Assembly (NCBI RefSeq): GCF_003149185.1
Contig: NZ_QGDO01000002.1
Location: forward strand, 1,054,001-1,118,000
Direction: 5' to 3'
DNA: 64,000 bases
Source: Sediminitomix flava
GTDB lineage: Bacteria; Bacteroidota; Bacteroidia; Cytophagales; Flammeovirgaceae
Shown: positions 54,204-63,179 of the stretch, piece after piece
How positions within the stretch are numbered: the stretch's first letter is position 1
Layout: the number at the start of each line of letters is the position of its first letter
Program-made: the position numbers and the translations under genes
Notes under the pieces: generated by a model
What the model was told of the DNA's origin: nothing
Database searches by the model: none
Seen by the model: only the letters and a program-made list of their open reading frames with translations

Positions 54204-55251
54204 AGAATAGACCTGTATAGGTATTTATATATTGATTTGAAATAGTTTCTAGATTCCAATGCTCCTTAGCAAAACTCTGATTCAAATAACCTAAACCATC
54301 TTTAGACTTTTCTCTTCCCTTTATTATTCCTTGATCAAGACTAGATAGATCATTGCTATCAAAAACTGGATTTCCAGTAGCCTTTAAAATTTCTCCAACA
54401 TTTCCAACATCTGGTCCTAAAACTACCTTTCCATATGAATAAGCTAAAACTAAATTACCAGAGTTTAAAATTTCTTTTCGTGGAATAAAAACAAGATCCG
54501 CTCCTTGAAAATAAAATGGAATTTCGTCCTCCTCAATAAAACTATTCGTAAGTCTAAAAGTATCATCTCTATCTAATAAGAATTGACGAACCTCCCATAA
54601 AATACGTTTCCTCCAATTCCGATAAGTTGGTTTATATTCCCACCTAGGTACAACAATTTTTATACTTTTATCAGAACTGTTTTGTTTTAATGCATATATT
54701 AAATCTTGCTCCTCCTTGGACCTTATTCTACCAAACACTAGGATAATAAAATTCTTTTTCTCAAAATCCCAACCTAACCGACTTAATGCAACCTTCTTCT
54801 GAGGTAGTATCTTTGGAATATCATATTTATGATGGGGAATGATTACTTGTTTTTGTTTACTTGAAAAATTATATCGCTTAGCATATTCATCTTTTGAATA
54901 GCTCCCCAAATGAACAACTGCATCTGCCAAAGAAAAAAAGTCATTATAAAAAGCATAAAATGCTTCTCTATCAAAATGAGGTAAAAGATTATGCCTAGTT
55001 ATAATTATTCGTGTTGTCCGCTTCCATTTTCTAAGAATGTTTATAATATTTCTAGCCTTTTCAGTTGTAGGAGGTTTCCAATTTGTCAAGAGTTCTGGCC
55101 AATGAATATGAATAATATCATAATCATCGTTAGGTGAAAAAAAGAGATCGATATCGACCTTCAGGCTAATTTTATCTTTCAGCCCTTCAGCTAAAAGGTT
55201 AATAAATGGATTGCCATCATCTTCTTTAGCAACCATTAAAACATTAAGCAT
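54181..55251 (-). CDS. Glycosyltransferase, GT4-like
   Basis: A 356-residue GT-B-like protein. Early residues VLMVAKEDDGNPFINLLAEG, then YDIIHIHWPELLTNWKPP (an HxHWPE-type acceptor motif) and RIIITRHNLLPHFD. The donor side reads NFIILVFGRIRSKEEQDLIY and later SGNLVLAYSYGKVVLGPDVG. The EX7E motif is absent or degenerate. It lies between two sulfotransferase genes, with 14 bases to the upstream one. Confidence 0.82.
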   Translation of the reverse strand: MLNVLMVAKEDDGNPFINLLAEGLKDKISLKVDIDLFFSPNDDYDIIHIHWPELLTNWKPPTTEKARNIINILRKWKRTTRIIITRHNLLPHFDREAFYAFYNDFFSLADAVVHLGSYSKDEYAKRYNFSSKQKQVIIPHHKYDIPKILPQKKVALSRLGWDFEKKNFIILVFGRIRSKEEQDLIYALKQNSSDKSIKIVVPRWEYKPTYRNWRKRILWEVRQFLLDRDDTFRLTNSFIEEDEIPFYFQGADLVFIPRKEILNSGNLVLAYSYGKVVLGPDVGNVGEILKATGNPVFDSNDLSSLDQGIIKGREKSKDGLGYLNQSFAKEHWNLETISNQYINTYTGLFYDNFSSA

Positions 55252-55265
55252 GACAATCTTCTTTT

Positions 55266-56093
55266 TTATCTAAAAAATGACACATCGATTTCTTTGATTC
55301 GTTCCAATATATATTCTTGCTCTGCTGATTTCAAATAACTTGTAAATAATTGGTTATTTGAACTCGTTATTTGACCAGTATTTTTTGTTTTCCATGGTTC
55401 ATTAGCTGCTATAACAGTCTTTGCTTCTGTTGCATATTTATGAAGCATATCCTCTTCAAAAGACAAATTCATAAATGAGCAAATTTTCTTAATAATTATA
55501 TTTGGTCTCGCTACTAAATCCTCATATTTAATAAAAATATGATCCTTTTCTTCTAAATATGATTCACTAAGCTCTATATCATATAACCAACGATCTAAAC
55601 AAGACTGTAAACTTCTTTCTCCCCCCCAATGTAATGCATACTTTTCAGTATTCATTTTAACAGATGCGACAACATCTTTTCCATCTCTGATGATATGAAT
55701 AAATTTTGCTGTAGGAATATATTTTTTGATGACAGGAATATAATACAAGTGCATTGGTGTTTTCTCTAACCAAATAGATTTACCATCTTCCAGAGTGAGC
55801 TGATCTAATACGTAACTAAAATCAGATATTGCTTTTTTATACCTTCTACTTTTAAACCTTTCTTCTAAAATTCTTTGTTTACCTCTAGTTTCTAAATATT
55901 CCTGAAGCTCTAATGGACATCCGGCAGTACCTACACCTATTATCTCTTTCCTTTTATAATACGTACCTATAAGGTGATAAAAAAAGTGTGTTTCTGGAAA
56001 GGATGTTACTTGAGAATGACTCGCAAGCAATGATTGCAATAATGTAGTACCTGACCTAGGGGAGCCAACTATAAAACAACGACCATCAATCAT
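55266..56093 (-). CDS. Sulfotransferase (Sulfotransfer_3-like)
   Basis: A 275-residue enzyme. The P-loop GSPRSGTTLLQ (10-20) and FPETHFFYHLI are followed by FIHIIRDGKDVVASVKMN, with R136 the 3'-phosphate arginine. The SPRSGTT loop marks a third subtype in this cluster. A run of seven G residues on the coding strand (55621-55627) lies inside the codons for WGGER (156-160). It lies 9 bases after the upstream GT-A-like gene. Confidence 0.9.
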   Translation of the reverse strand: MIDGRCFIVGSPRSGTTLLQSLLASHSQVTSFPETHFFYHLIGTYYKRKEIIGVGTAGCPLELQEYLETRGKQRILEERFKSRRYKKAISDFSYVLDQLTLEDGKSIWLEKTPMHLYYIPVIKKYIPTAKFIHIIRDGKDVVASVKMNTEKYALHWGGERSLQSCLDRWLYDIELSESYLEEKDHIFIKYEDLVARPNIIIKKICSFMNLSFEEDMLHKYATEAKTVIAANEPWKTKNTGQITSSNNQLFTSYLKSAEQEYILERIKEIDVSFFR

Positions 56094-56102
56094 AATATAG
56101 AG

Positions 56103-57059
56103 TTATTTTAATGCTGCTTTAATTTTACACCTACCTTTTCTAAAGAAATAAGAAATGGTATTTTTAGGTAATACCCCCATAACTTTCAATTCTTCTTCAA
56201 CCCATGTAGTCTTTTCACTACTTGAGAATAGCTCATTTAAGGGATTTACCCGAACATGCTGATCAAATAATTTATGGTAATGAGCTGAAACAATTTCTCC
56301 AAAGTCATTGACTTTATTCACTTCAGGTATTTTATCTTGTGCATTGATAGGGTAGTTATATGAAAGTGGTAATTCTTTGAGAAGTGGATCTTTTTTCAAA
56401 ACCGTTAACGCACAACTAGTTTGATCCATAAATGTAATTCCCATGTCAGGAACTATCTTTTTTCTCATCAAGTGTATAAATACCGACTCCCATTCTTGAA
56501 ATAGACCTTTAGATGCTTTAACTGGAACTAATCCAACATTCCAATAAGGATAAATATTTTTTAAATCTAAACCAGTTAAAACTTTAGTTGCGGGGGGAAC
56601 TATATCCAATGTTTTATAAGCCTCTTTCCAAAATTTAAAATTAGGATCAGTACTACTTTCTGCCCCAACTCCTTTCTGTTCAACTGGTCTCAATGCTATA
56701 TCACATTCTGCAAGCTCTAAAAAACTTGGCTCTTCTAGAATTATCTGATCACTATCAAAAAAATAAATTAAATCCGAATTCGTATTTTTTTCTGCATGTC
56801 CACAAACTAGGGGTTTATTTCCAAAACCATAATGAGCAAATTCAGTATTAAGATTTTCACTAATTAAATGTACTCCTAAGCTTTTAAGTATATTTTTTGT
56901 ATTTGAAGAAGGCTGAAAGTCTTTTCTAGGACTATAACTTAATACTTCAGCATTTTTAAATTTCCCTCCAAATTGTCTTAATGATTTGACAAATAAAATA
57001 GATTTATACTCTAAAACTCCTTGTTCTGTACAAATTATAAATGTAGCCTTATCTTTCAT
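56103..57059 (-). CDS. Putative GT-A glycosyltransferase (family not assigned)
   Basis: A 318-residue soluble protein. It opens TFIICTEQGVLEYKSILFVK and has YFFDSDQIILEEP, an acidic D-S-D motif like the DxD of GT-A enzymes, followed later by YWNVGLVPVKASKGLFQEW, which resembles the GT8 NAGxLL motif. The last residues are basic. It follows the 57061 GT2 gene by 1 base. A glycosyltransferase is the best guess from fold pattern and context. Confidence 0.7.
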   Translation of the reverse strand: MKDKATFIICTEQGVLEYKSILFVKSLRQFGGKFKNAEVLSYSPRKDFQPSSNTKNILKSLGVHLISENLNTEFAHYGFGNKPLVCGHAEKNTNSDLIYFFDSDQIILEEPSFLELAECDIALRPVEQKGVGAESSTDPNFKFWKEAYKTLDIVPPATKVLTGLDLKNIYPYWNVGLVPVKASKGLFQEWESVFIHLMRKKIVPDMGITFMDQTSCALTVLKKDPLLKELPLSYNYPINAQDKIPEVNKVNDFGEIVSAHYHKLFDQHVRVNPLNELFSSSEKTTWVEEELKVMGVLPKNTISYFFRKGRCKIKAALK

Positions 57060-57060
57060 T

Positions 57061-58056
57061 TTAATTAATTACGTGCTTTCTAATATTCACCAAGACCCCT
57101 CTCAATTTTGGTATTCTATTTTTCTGAAAAAGCTCTAATATTGAGAAGTAAACATCCCAAAAGATTGGAATATTTTGTAATAATGGTGTCTCTCCGATCT
57201 TTTTCCAATCTTTTAATTCATAATCATCACTAACCGCTACAGTTTCTAACAGAAAATAAAACTCTTTTTTTATTTGTTGTTCAAACAACACAGATAACTT
57301 TAACGGTAGTTCTTGTTTGAGACCTTCAAAAGCCATATATCTATTTTCGACACTTTCAAAACGAAGTATATCTTTAGTAATTGACCTTTGATCTCCTTTC
57401 CTAAGAAAGTAATCAGGGTCCTCTTTAAAAGCTATTTTGGGGTTTCGCAGCAACTGACGAATATGAAATTCTCGGTCTTGCCAATTCGAAAATTTTTCAT
57501 CCCATTGCACTTTACCTAAGAATTCTGTCTTCCATAACGGACCTGTTGTTTGCCAATTTGCATTACGTTGTAAATAATCTACAATTACTTTTTGAGGACT
57601 TATTGTATCGGATAACTTATTACACAATTCTTGGCTATCACCTATATTCTGATAAAAAATAGACCCTTGGGAAACAACAACATCTAATGATCTATTTTCT
57701 CTAAAAAAGGCTAAGCGATCTTCCAAACAATTTTCCTTCAAAAGATCATCACTATCTACAAAGAGACAAAAATCACCTTTGCAATTTTCCAAGCCTATAT
57801 TTCGACAAACTGAAGCCCCTTTAGGTTCTCTTACCCTTTCATAAAACTTAAAACGCTTATCTTTTTTTATATAGCTCCTAACAACCTCTTGAGAACCATC
57901 TGTAGAGCCATCATCTACTATAATACATTCCCAATGTGGATACGTTTGAGCTAGTACAGAATCAAGTGTTTCCCCTATTAAAGTTGCTCTATTAAAAGAA
58001 GGGACTATGACAGAAACTAAAGAATTATACTGTTGGTTCATAACAGGCTTCTTCAA
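57061..58056 (-). CDS. Glycosyltransferase family 2 protein
   Basis: A 331-residue GT-A enzyme. VSVIVPSFNRATLIGETLDS, CIIVDDGSTDG and FCLFVDSDDLLKE are the GT2 motifs. The start may be M1 (58056) or M6 (58041); the former overlaps the upstream GT4 gene by 32 bases, the latter by 17. The C-terminal region is helical with a NWQDREFH signature, seen in several GT2 proteins. Confidence 0.92.
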   Translation of the reverse strand: MKKPVMNQQYNSLVSVIVPSFNRATLIGETLDSVLAQTYPHWECIIVDDGSTDGSQEVVRSYIKKDKRFKFYERVREPKGASVCRNIGLENCKGDFCLFVDSDDLLKENCLEDRLAFFRENRSLDVVVSQGSIFYQNIGDSQELCNKLSDTISPQKVIVDYLQRNANWQTTGPLWKTEFLGKVQWDEKFSNWQDREFHIRQLLRNPKIAFKEDPDYFLRKGDQRSITKDILRFESVENRYMAFEGLKQELPLKLSVLFEQQIKKEFYFLLETVAVSDDYELKDWKKIGETPLLQNIPIFWDVYFSILELFQKNRIPKLRGVLVNIRKHVIN

Positions 58057-59149
58057 CCAAATTATTTAAATGACCAATATGTTTGTTCATTGAGAAATAA
58101 TTCTTTACCCTTTTTTTTCCATGAGTACCTAATTGAGCTGCTAATTCTCTATCTTCAAGAACTCTTATCATATTATTAGCCATCCCTTCCACATCATGCT
58201 CTTCTACTAATAAACCCGTCTTTTCATGAAGAATCACATCAGGTATTCCTGCATGATTGGTTGAGATTACAGGAACTCCAGCAGCACTCGCCTCTAAAAC
58301 AGCCAATGGTGTTCCTTCCATATCTCCTCTATTAGAGGTAATAGAATGCTGAACAAAAGCTCTAGCTTTTAGTAAATACGATCTATATTCTTCTGGTTTT
58401 ATTACTCCTAAAAGATCAACAGCATATTCAATATCTAAAAACTTCACAAGATTATGACATGTATTTAAAAGCATACCATCACCTCCCAACACCAATTTTG
58501 CATTGGGAAATTTGTCTAAAACTTTTTGAAAAGCAAGAATCGTATAATAGGGAGCTTTCTTATCAACAAATCGTCCTATTCCCACAAATAGCTCGTCTTC
58601 CAAAGTCGGTTTTAAATCTTGAAAAGTATCATTTGGTCCGTATGTGTTTAGAATCAACTTTTCCTCAGGGCAGCCCAAGCCTAATAAAGCATCGTACATC
58701 ACCTTAGAGACTGCTACAACCCTAAAGGCATATTCAAATACATCTTTATATTTATTATTGCGTTCAATAACTTCATAAACTGAGGCATCATAACCATGAA
58801 AGTGTACAATAAGAGGTAGATGTAATTTCTTAACGATAGGTAAAATAATGCTTGCTGTTGTCCCATATTCTGCTAAAACTACCTCTATTTTATTATTGAT
58901 TAGAGAACGTTCAAAAGCCTTTTTTTCATCTAATAAATAATCTCCCTTAATACGCCCTATAGTCTTATAAATAACTTTATTTGGGAAAGAATTTAGAGGT
59001 TGATTATTCTTTTCTAACTTTTTAGGTAACGCACCACTGTAATAATAATAAATATCAGCATCTATAAGGTTTTTGTGAGCTTGAATAAATGTTTCTGAGT
59101 AGGCGTTTTGAGAAGGGGAAATGATACCTAACTTTATCTTACTTTGCAT
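58025..59149 (-). CDS. Glycosyltransferase family 4 protein
   Basis: A 374-residue GT-B enzyme. KLGIISPSQNAYSETFIQAH and HFHGYDASVYEVIERN lie in the N-domain. The donor domain has FVGIGRFVDKKAPYYTILAF and GDMEGTPLAVLEASAAGVPV, a complete EX7E site, then STNHAGIPDVI. It overlaps both neighbours. Similar enzymes build colanic acid-like and capsular polysaccharides. Confidence 0.95.
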   Translation of the reverse strand: MQSKIKLGIISPSQNAYSETFIQAHKNLIDADIYYYYSGALPKKLEKNNQPLNSFPNKVIYKTIGRIKGDYLLDEKKAFERSLINNKIEVVLAEYGTTASIILPIVKKLHLPLIVHFHGYDASVYEVIERNNKYKDVFEYAFRVVAVSKVMYDALLGLGCPEEKLILNTYGPNDTFQDLKPTLEDELFVGIGRFVDKKAPYYTILAFQKVLDKFPNAKLVLGGDGMLLNTCHNLVKFLDIEYAVDLLGVIKPEEYRSYLLKARAFVQHSITSNRGDMEGTPLAVLEASAAGVPVISTNHAGIPDVILHEKTGLLVEEHDVEGMANNMIRVLEDRELAAQLGTHGKKRVKNYFSMNKHIGHLNNLVEEACYEPTV

Positions 59150-60122
59150 AAAAAATCATTTTTAATCTTGTTTTAAGCTGTACTTTACTTCTTATTACCT
59201 CAATAAAGTAGTTGCAATACAATACTGTTTTCTCAAAAATATTAAGAGAAAAAAAATTCAGGCTATTCTGTCCCAATAATTGATTGCTCAGAAATTCTTT
59301 AGTTTTAATATTTCTTCGATATCTATTAAATAAAACTATATTTTCCTCTTTCAAAATATCCTTGGGAACAAGGTCTGTAAATTCTTTCAGTATGTTGAGA
59401 CCTTCTTGAATTCGCAAATGTACCTTTTCAAAGGTGTTATGATTTCGTGTAGACTGTGTTGAGGTTCTAAAATAATTTAAAGGTTCAGATACAAAACAAA
59501 TATTACTTTTTCTTAATATTTTAATCCAAAACCACCAATCGCCTAACATTCTATACTCTAGAGGGTAAGCTCTAACTAAGGACTTACGAAAAACAACAGC
59601 ACTAGCGTTAGGAATCGTATTCTTCTTGATTAAATAATTATTACACTCATTTTCGCCATTATTATAGAAATTATTATCCCATCTACCTTTCTCTAAATCT
59701 TCAGTCCACCTTTTATTATTATATAAAATTCTTCCAGCTTCATTAACTATTAGACTTTGAGTATAAACAACACCAACTTTTTGATCCTGAAAAAAAGAAA
59801 TAATTGTAGATAAAAAAGAATGTTCAGCCCAATCATCACTCTCCGCTATCCAAATATACTCCCCTCTAGCTAACTCAATTCCTTTTTTCCATTGTTTAAA
59901 AGGACTACCACTATTTTCATCATTGATAACTAGGTGTGATACTTTAGGGTGTTTAGCATACTTTTCCAATACCTCAATACTATTATCAGTTGATTTATCA
60001 TCTAATAAAATGACTTCAAAATTTTGGTAAGTTTGGTTAAGTACACTATCTATTCTTTGTGATAAGTATTTAACATGATTGTAATTGGGTATAACAACAC
60101 TAACTTTTGGATTAACTATCAA
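59139..60122 (-). CDS. Glycosyltransferase family 2 protein
   Basis: A 327-residue GT-A enzyme. KVSVVIPNYNHVKYLSQRID, VILLDDKSTDNS (DDK 41-43) and YIWIAESDDWAE show the nucleotide-sugar site. Middle sequence AVVFRKSLVRAYPLEYRMLG-DWWFW is typical of O-antigen GT2 proteins that follow WbsX genes. It overlaps the WbsX-like gene by 11 bases and the downstream GT4 gene by 11 bases. Confidence 0.93.
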   Translation of the reverse strand: MIVNPKVSVVIPNYNHVKYLSQRIDSVLNQTYQNFEVILLDDKSTDNSIEVLEKYAKHPKVSHLVINDENSGSPFKQWKKGIELARGEYIWIAESDDWAEHSFLSTIISFFQDQKVGVVYTQSLIVNEAGRILYNNKRWTEDLEKGRWDNNFYNNGENECNNYLIKKNTIPNASAVVFRKSLVRAYPLEYRMLGDWWFWIKILRKSNICFVSEPLNYFRTSTQSTRNHNTFEKVHLRIQEGLNILKEFTDLVPKDILKEENIVLFNRYRRNIKTKEFLSNQLLGQNSLNFFSLNIFEKTVLYCNYFIEVIRSKVQLKTRLKMIFYAK

Positions 60123-61233
60123 AACTCAATTTTTTAGATACTCTTGAACTAGATAAAAAGACCTTTTGGGTTTTTTCTAAATATGCTCTTCCCCATTTAC
60201 GGCATGGCTCTAAATGATTTCCTTCAGCCCATTCATTCCAAGCATTAATAAATACAAAATTTTCTTCACTTGAATAAGGCTGAAAGTTTTTCACAATGTG
60301 ATCTAGCCACTTACCATATAAATCGGGTGTTGAGCCTTCCAAAATTGTTGCTCCTTGATTTCTTCTAGCTGAATTATCCCACATAGGGGTAATACCTGGA
60401 AATAATTTATAGTCAACTTTTTCTTTAGAAATTACATCTTCTACAAATTCTTCATAAGAAAAAATTCGATTATTAATAAATGGAGATTCCTCATAACCAA
60501 GCTTATGTTTAAGTCTATCGGACAAAGAACCATACATTCTTAAATTTTCATTTAACATTCTCCATCTAGGTTGAAACTCTATTGCTGCATCAAAATCTAT
60601 ACTTAAAGGATCTATACCGATAGCAGAAGCCTCCATTCTAGCCAAATAAATTTCACCAACACCTGCTTTTAGACATTCCGACCTCCATATATCTACAGTT
60701 CTCTTTATATTAGGGAATTGTTCAGTTTTATAAATGACAAATAACGGTTTACCATCTACTCTAATATATCGATCATCTTTAAAATATTGGATTAAATATC
60801 TAATGTGATTTAAATCATCTTCATGATTATAATCTTGCTTAAGAAGAACTTCTTTGTCTTTGCCATCCCAATTCCTAGTCCAATTTTCATTTGCCCAACA
60901 AAGACAAAATGGGAAATTAGGCTTATTAGAATTAAGGATATCTTGTACAGGTCTTTCCATTACTCTCTTCCCGTTAAACCAGTAATGATAATAGCAAAAA
61001 CCATAAATCCCGTATTCCTTTGCCAACTCTGCCTGGCTTTCCCTTGACTCAGGTAATCTTAAATCATAAAACCCCAAATCTGTTGGAAGATGTGGTTGAT
61101 AATGCCCCTTAAATTTTGGGCTAGCCTTAGTAACATTTGTCCATTCGGTAAACCCTTTACCCCACCATAAATCATTTTCTTGGAAGGGGTGAAATTGTGG
61201 CAAATGTATCGCTATAGGACGTAATAATGACAT
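60112..61233 (-). CDS. WbsX-like (GH99-like domain) polysaccharide biosynthesis protein
   Basis: A 373-residue protein. The opening RPIAIHLPQFHPFQENDLWW, GKGFTEWTNVTKASPKFKGH and YGFCYYHYWFNGKRVMERP are hallmarks of the WbsX family (glycosyltransferase WbsX / GH99-like). CWANENWTRNWDG and NAWNEWAEGNHLEP close the pattern. Members are typical of O-antigen and capsule clusters, where the reaction is not established. It lies 1 base after the methyltransferase gene. Confidence 0.93.
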   Translation of the reverse strand: MSLLRPIAIHLPQFHPFQENDLWWGKGFTEWTNVTKASPKFKGHYQPHLPTDLGFYDLRLPESRESQAELAKEYGIYGFCYYHYWFNGKRVMERPVQDILNSNKPNFPFCLCWANENWTRNWDGKDKEVLLKQDYNHEDDLNHIRYLIQYFKDDRYIRVDGKPLFVIYKTEQFPNIKRTVDIWRSECLKAGVGEIYLARMEASAIGIDPLSIDFDAAIEFQPRWRMLNENLRMYGSLSDRLKHKLGYEESPFINNRIFSYEEFVEDVISKEKVDYKLFPGITPMWDNSARRNQGATILEGSTPDLYGKWLDHIVKNFQPYSSEENFVFINAWNEWAEGNHLEPCRKWGRAYLEKTQKVFLSSSRVSKKLSFDS

Positions 61234-61234
61234 T

Positions 61235-62017
61235 TTATAATTTTTTACTAATTAACACCTCTATATACTCAGCTCTTATACCCAATTCTATATTATTTAT
61301 ATATTCAATTGAGGTCTCTAAATTAGATGTTTGTTGAATGAAATCAACTATATCATACCCCCAATGATAAGTAACAGGAGACCCTTGAGGATCTATAGGA
61401 TTTCCGTGGTACTCTGCTTCCTTTAAAAATATTGGGTTGTTATTCTCTCCCTTCACAGCCCATTGCTCTGTCTCAAAGTGTTTATTGATGATAGGTACCG
61501 TAAAAATGTGAGCACCTCCTGTTTTCAGAGTTCTAGCAATTTCTTTAAAAGCCTTTTCAGGCTCATAGACATGTTCCATTACATCCTGTGTAATTATGAT
61601 ATCAAATTCATGATCTTCAAAAGTCTGTTGTTCTAAATCTTCGTTTCTAAAGCCATTAACTATCATACCCAAAGGTTTGTCTACAAAAAATTGAGAAGCC
61701 ATATAATTCTCACATTCATTTTTCATTTTTAGGCTAACTCCACGATTCCCAGGTGAAGATTCATGTATTTTTAACTTTCTCCAATTAGGGTAATACTTAT
61801 TAAGAACTTCTTGTAAAGCTCTTTCCCTGGGTAAAGAATGGCAACTAGGGCATTTATAATGATCTCTAAGCCAATGATTCCTTGCCATAAATGTTACGGA
61901 TTCTTCACAAATAGGACAATATCCATCATTTTCAAAATAGAAATTTGATGGCACCAACCTTTGTAACAGATAGTTCCTTAAATTAACCTTTAGTGATTTA
62001 ATGTACTTTGATATCAT
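61235..62017 (-). CDS. Class I SAM-dependent methyltransferase with N-terminal zinc ribbon
   Basis: A 260-residue protein. An N-terminal Cys4 site (C34, C37, C56, C59 in CPIC and CPSC) resembles a rubredoxin-like zinc ribbon. The methyltransferase part has HESSPGNRGVSLKMK, a divergent SAM motif I, and FDIIITQDVMEHVYEPEKAF, a classic motif of type 11 methyltransferases. It probably O-methylates a sugar of the polysaccharide. It is 70 bases downstream of the next GT2 gene. Confidence 0.85.
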   Translation of the reverse strand: MISKYIKSLKVNLRNYLLQRLVPSNFYFENDGYCPICEESVTFMARNHWLRDHYKCPSCHSLPRERALQEVLNKYYPNWRKLKIHESSPGNRGVSLKMKNECENYMASQFFVDKPLGMIVNGFRNEDLEQQTFEDHEFDIIITQDVMEHVYEPEKAFKEIARTLKTGGAHIFTVPIINKHFETEQWAVKGENNNPIFLKEAEYHGNPIDPQGSPVTYHWGYDIVDFIQQTSNLETSIEYINNIELGIRAEYIEVLISKKL

Positions 62018-62087
62018 TGTTGTCTATTTACTTAATCACATTTTACTCATTTATTTTTTACATAGTTCCAAATACCGTATCTATGGC

Positions 62088-63176
62088 TTAAATTTTCTTC
62101 AAAAATTGAACAATTAAACTTTTTAAAAAAATCTTATAAAAGCCTTTAGAAGAAAAACCATATATAGTAACTTTCCTAACATTATTTTGTTGGTCAAGGC
62201 TAACAACTTGAGATAAAAGATACCAAAAAGCGACAGAATCCTTATATTTTCTTATTAATTGACCTAATGAAAAATGACGACTTGAATATTCATCTGGATG
62301 TTGAATAACTTCTTTTAATGTATCCTTATTATTCTTGAAATGTTGCTCAGTTAATTGTCTTATAATATTATCGGACACCCCTAATTTTCTGAAATAAGAA
62401 TATACATCAAGTAAAAAAGTAAATGATATAGTCTTCCATTTTCCAATCCATTTTTGCTCTCCAATACAAAAATATATAACTGGTTCTTGTATTACTCCTA
62501 AACTCTTGCCAGCAAACATATCGGACCAAAGCATTAAATATGCAAATGTTCCAACTGTAGACTCTAGGGCATTATTTTGCCCCTCAACCTGCCCTAAATA
62601 TGTATTTAAATACTTATTCCAATCCTTTAAATAAAAAATATGAGAGACAATCGAAGTTAAAAAGCCATCAGGTCTTTTGATATATGAAAAGGATTCTTCC
62701 CAAAGAATATTATTAGGAATCTTATCAGATATTTGTGATTCATGATTCAAACAACTGGAATCACCTTCTAAAACGGACGATTTTATTTCGGATTTCTCAT
62801 ATGAAAAACCAATAATAAAACCTTTAGTATTTTTAGCATTTTCCAGCGTTTCAACTATATTCTTCAAACTATCTTCCGCTAATAAATCATCGTCTCCTAT
62901 TATCCATCCATACTTTCCTTTAGCATAAGTCGTTACTTTTAATATATTAGCAGTTACTCCAATATTACTCCCATTTCTAAAGTACTTTATCGGTAACTGA
63001 TCTTGAAAGTTTGCCACTACTTCATAAGAATGATCTGGACTATTATTATCAGATATTATTATTTCAACTTTCTCTTTAAGTTCTTCATTAAAATTTCTAT
63101 GTATAGATGTCAGTAATTGACCTAATGAATCTGCCCTATTATAAGTCGGTATACAAATTGACAGTATAAACTCCAT
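62088..63176 (-). CDS. Glycosyltransferase family 2 protein
   Basis: A 362-residue GT-A enzyme. LSICIPTYNRADSLGQLLTS, IIISDNNSPDHS and GWIIGDDDLLAED mark the family. The DNNSPD form of the first acidic motif is common in the abequosyl/rhamnosyl-like branch. It lies 3 bases after the partial sulfotransferase gene, so the two are coupled. Confidence 0.93.
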   Translation of the reverse strand: MEFILSICIPTYNRADSLGQLLTSIHRNFNEELKEKVEIIISDNNSPDHSYEVVANFQDQLPIKYFRNGSNIGVTANILKVTTYAKGKYGWIIGDDDLLAEDSLKNIVETLENAKNTKGFIIGFSYEKSEIKSSVLEGDSSCLNHESQISDKIPNNILWEESFSYIKRPDGFLTSIVSHIFYLKDWNKYLNTYLGQVEGQNNALESTVGTFAYLMLWSDMFAGKSLGVIQEPVIYFCIGEQKWIGKWKTISFTFLLDVYSYFRKLGVSDNIIRQLTEQHFKNNKDTLKEVIQHPDEYSSRHFSLGQLIRKYKDSVAFWYLLSQVVSLDQQNNVRKVTIYGFSSKGFYKIFLKSLIVQFLKKI

Positions 63177-63179
63177 GAA

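Noticed and set aside
56591-56598. G6 run as a phase-variation tract in the GT-A-like gene
   Set aside because: Too short to expect frequent slippage and it encodes ordinary Pro-Pro codons on the coding strand.
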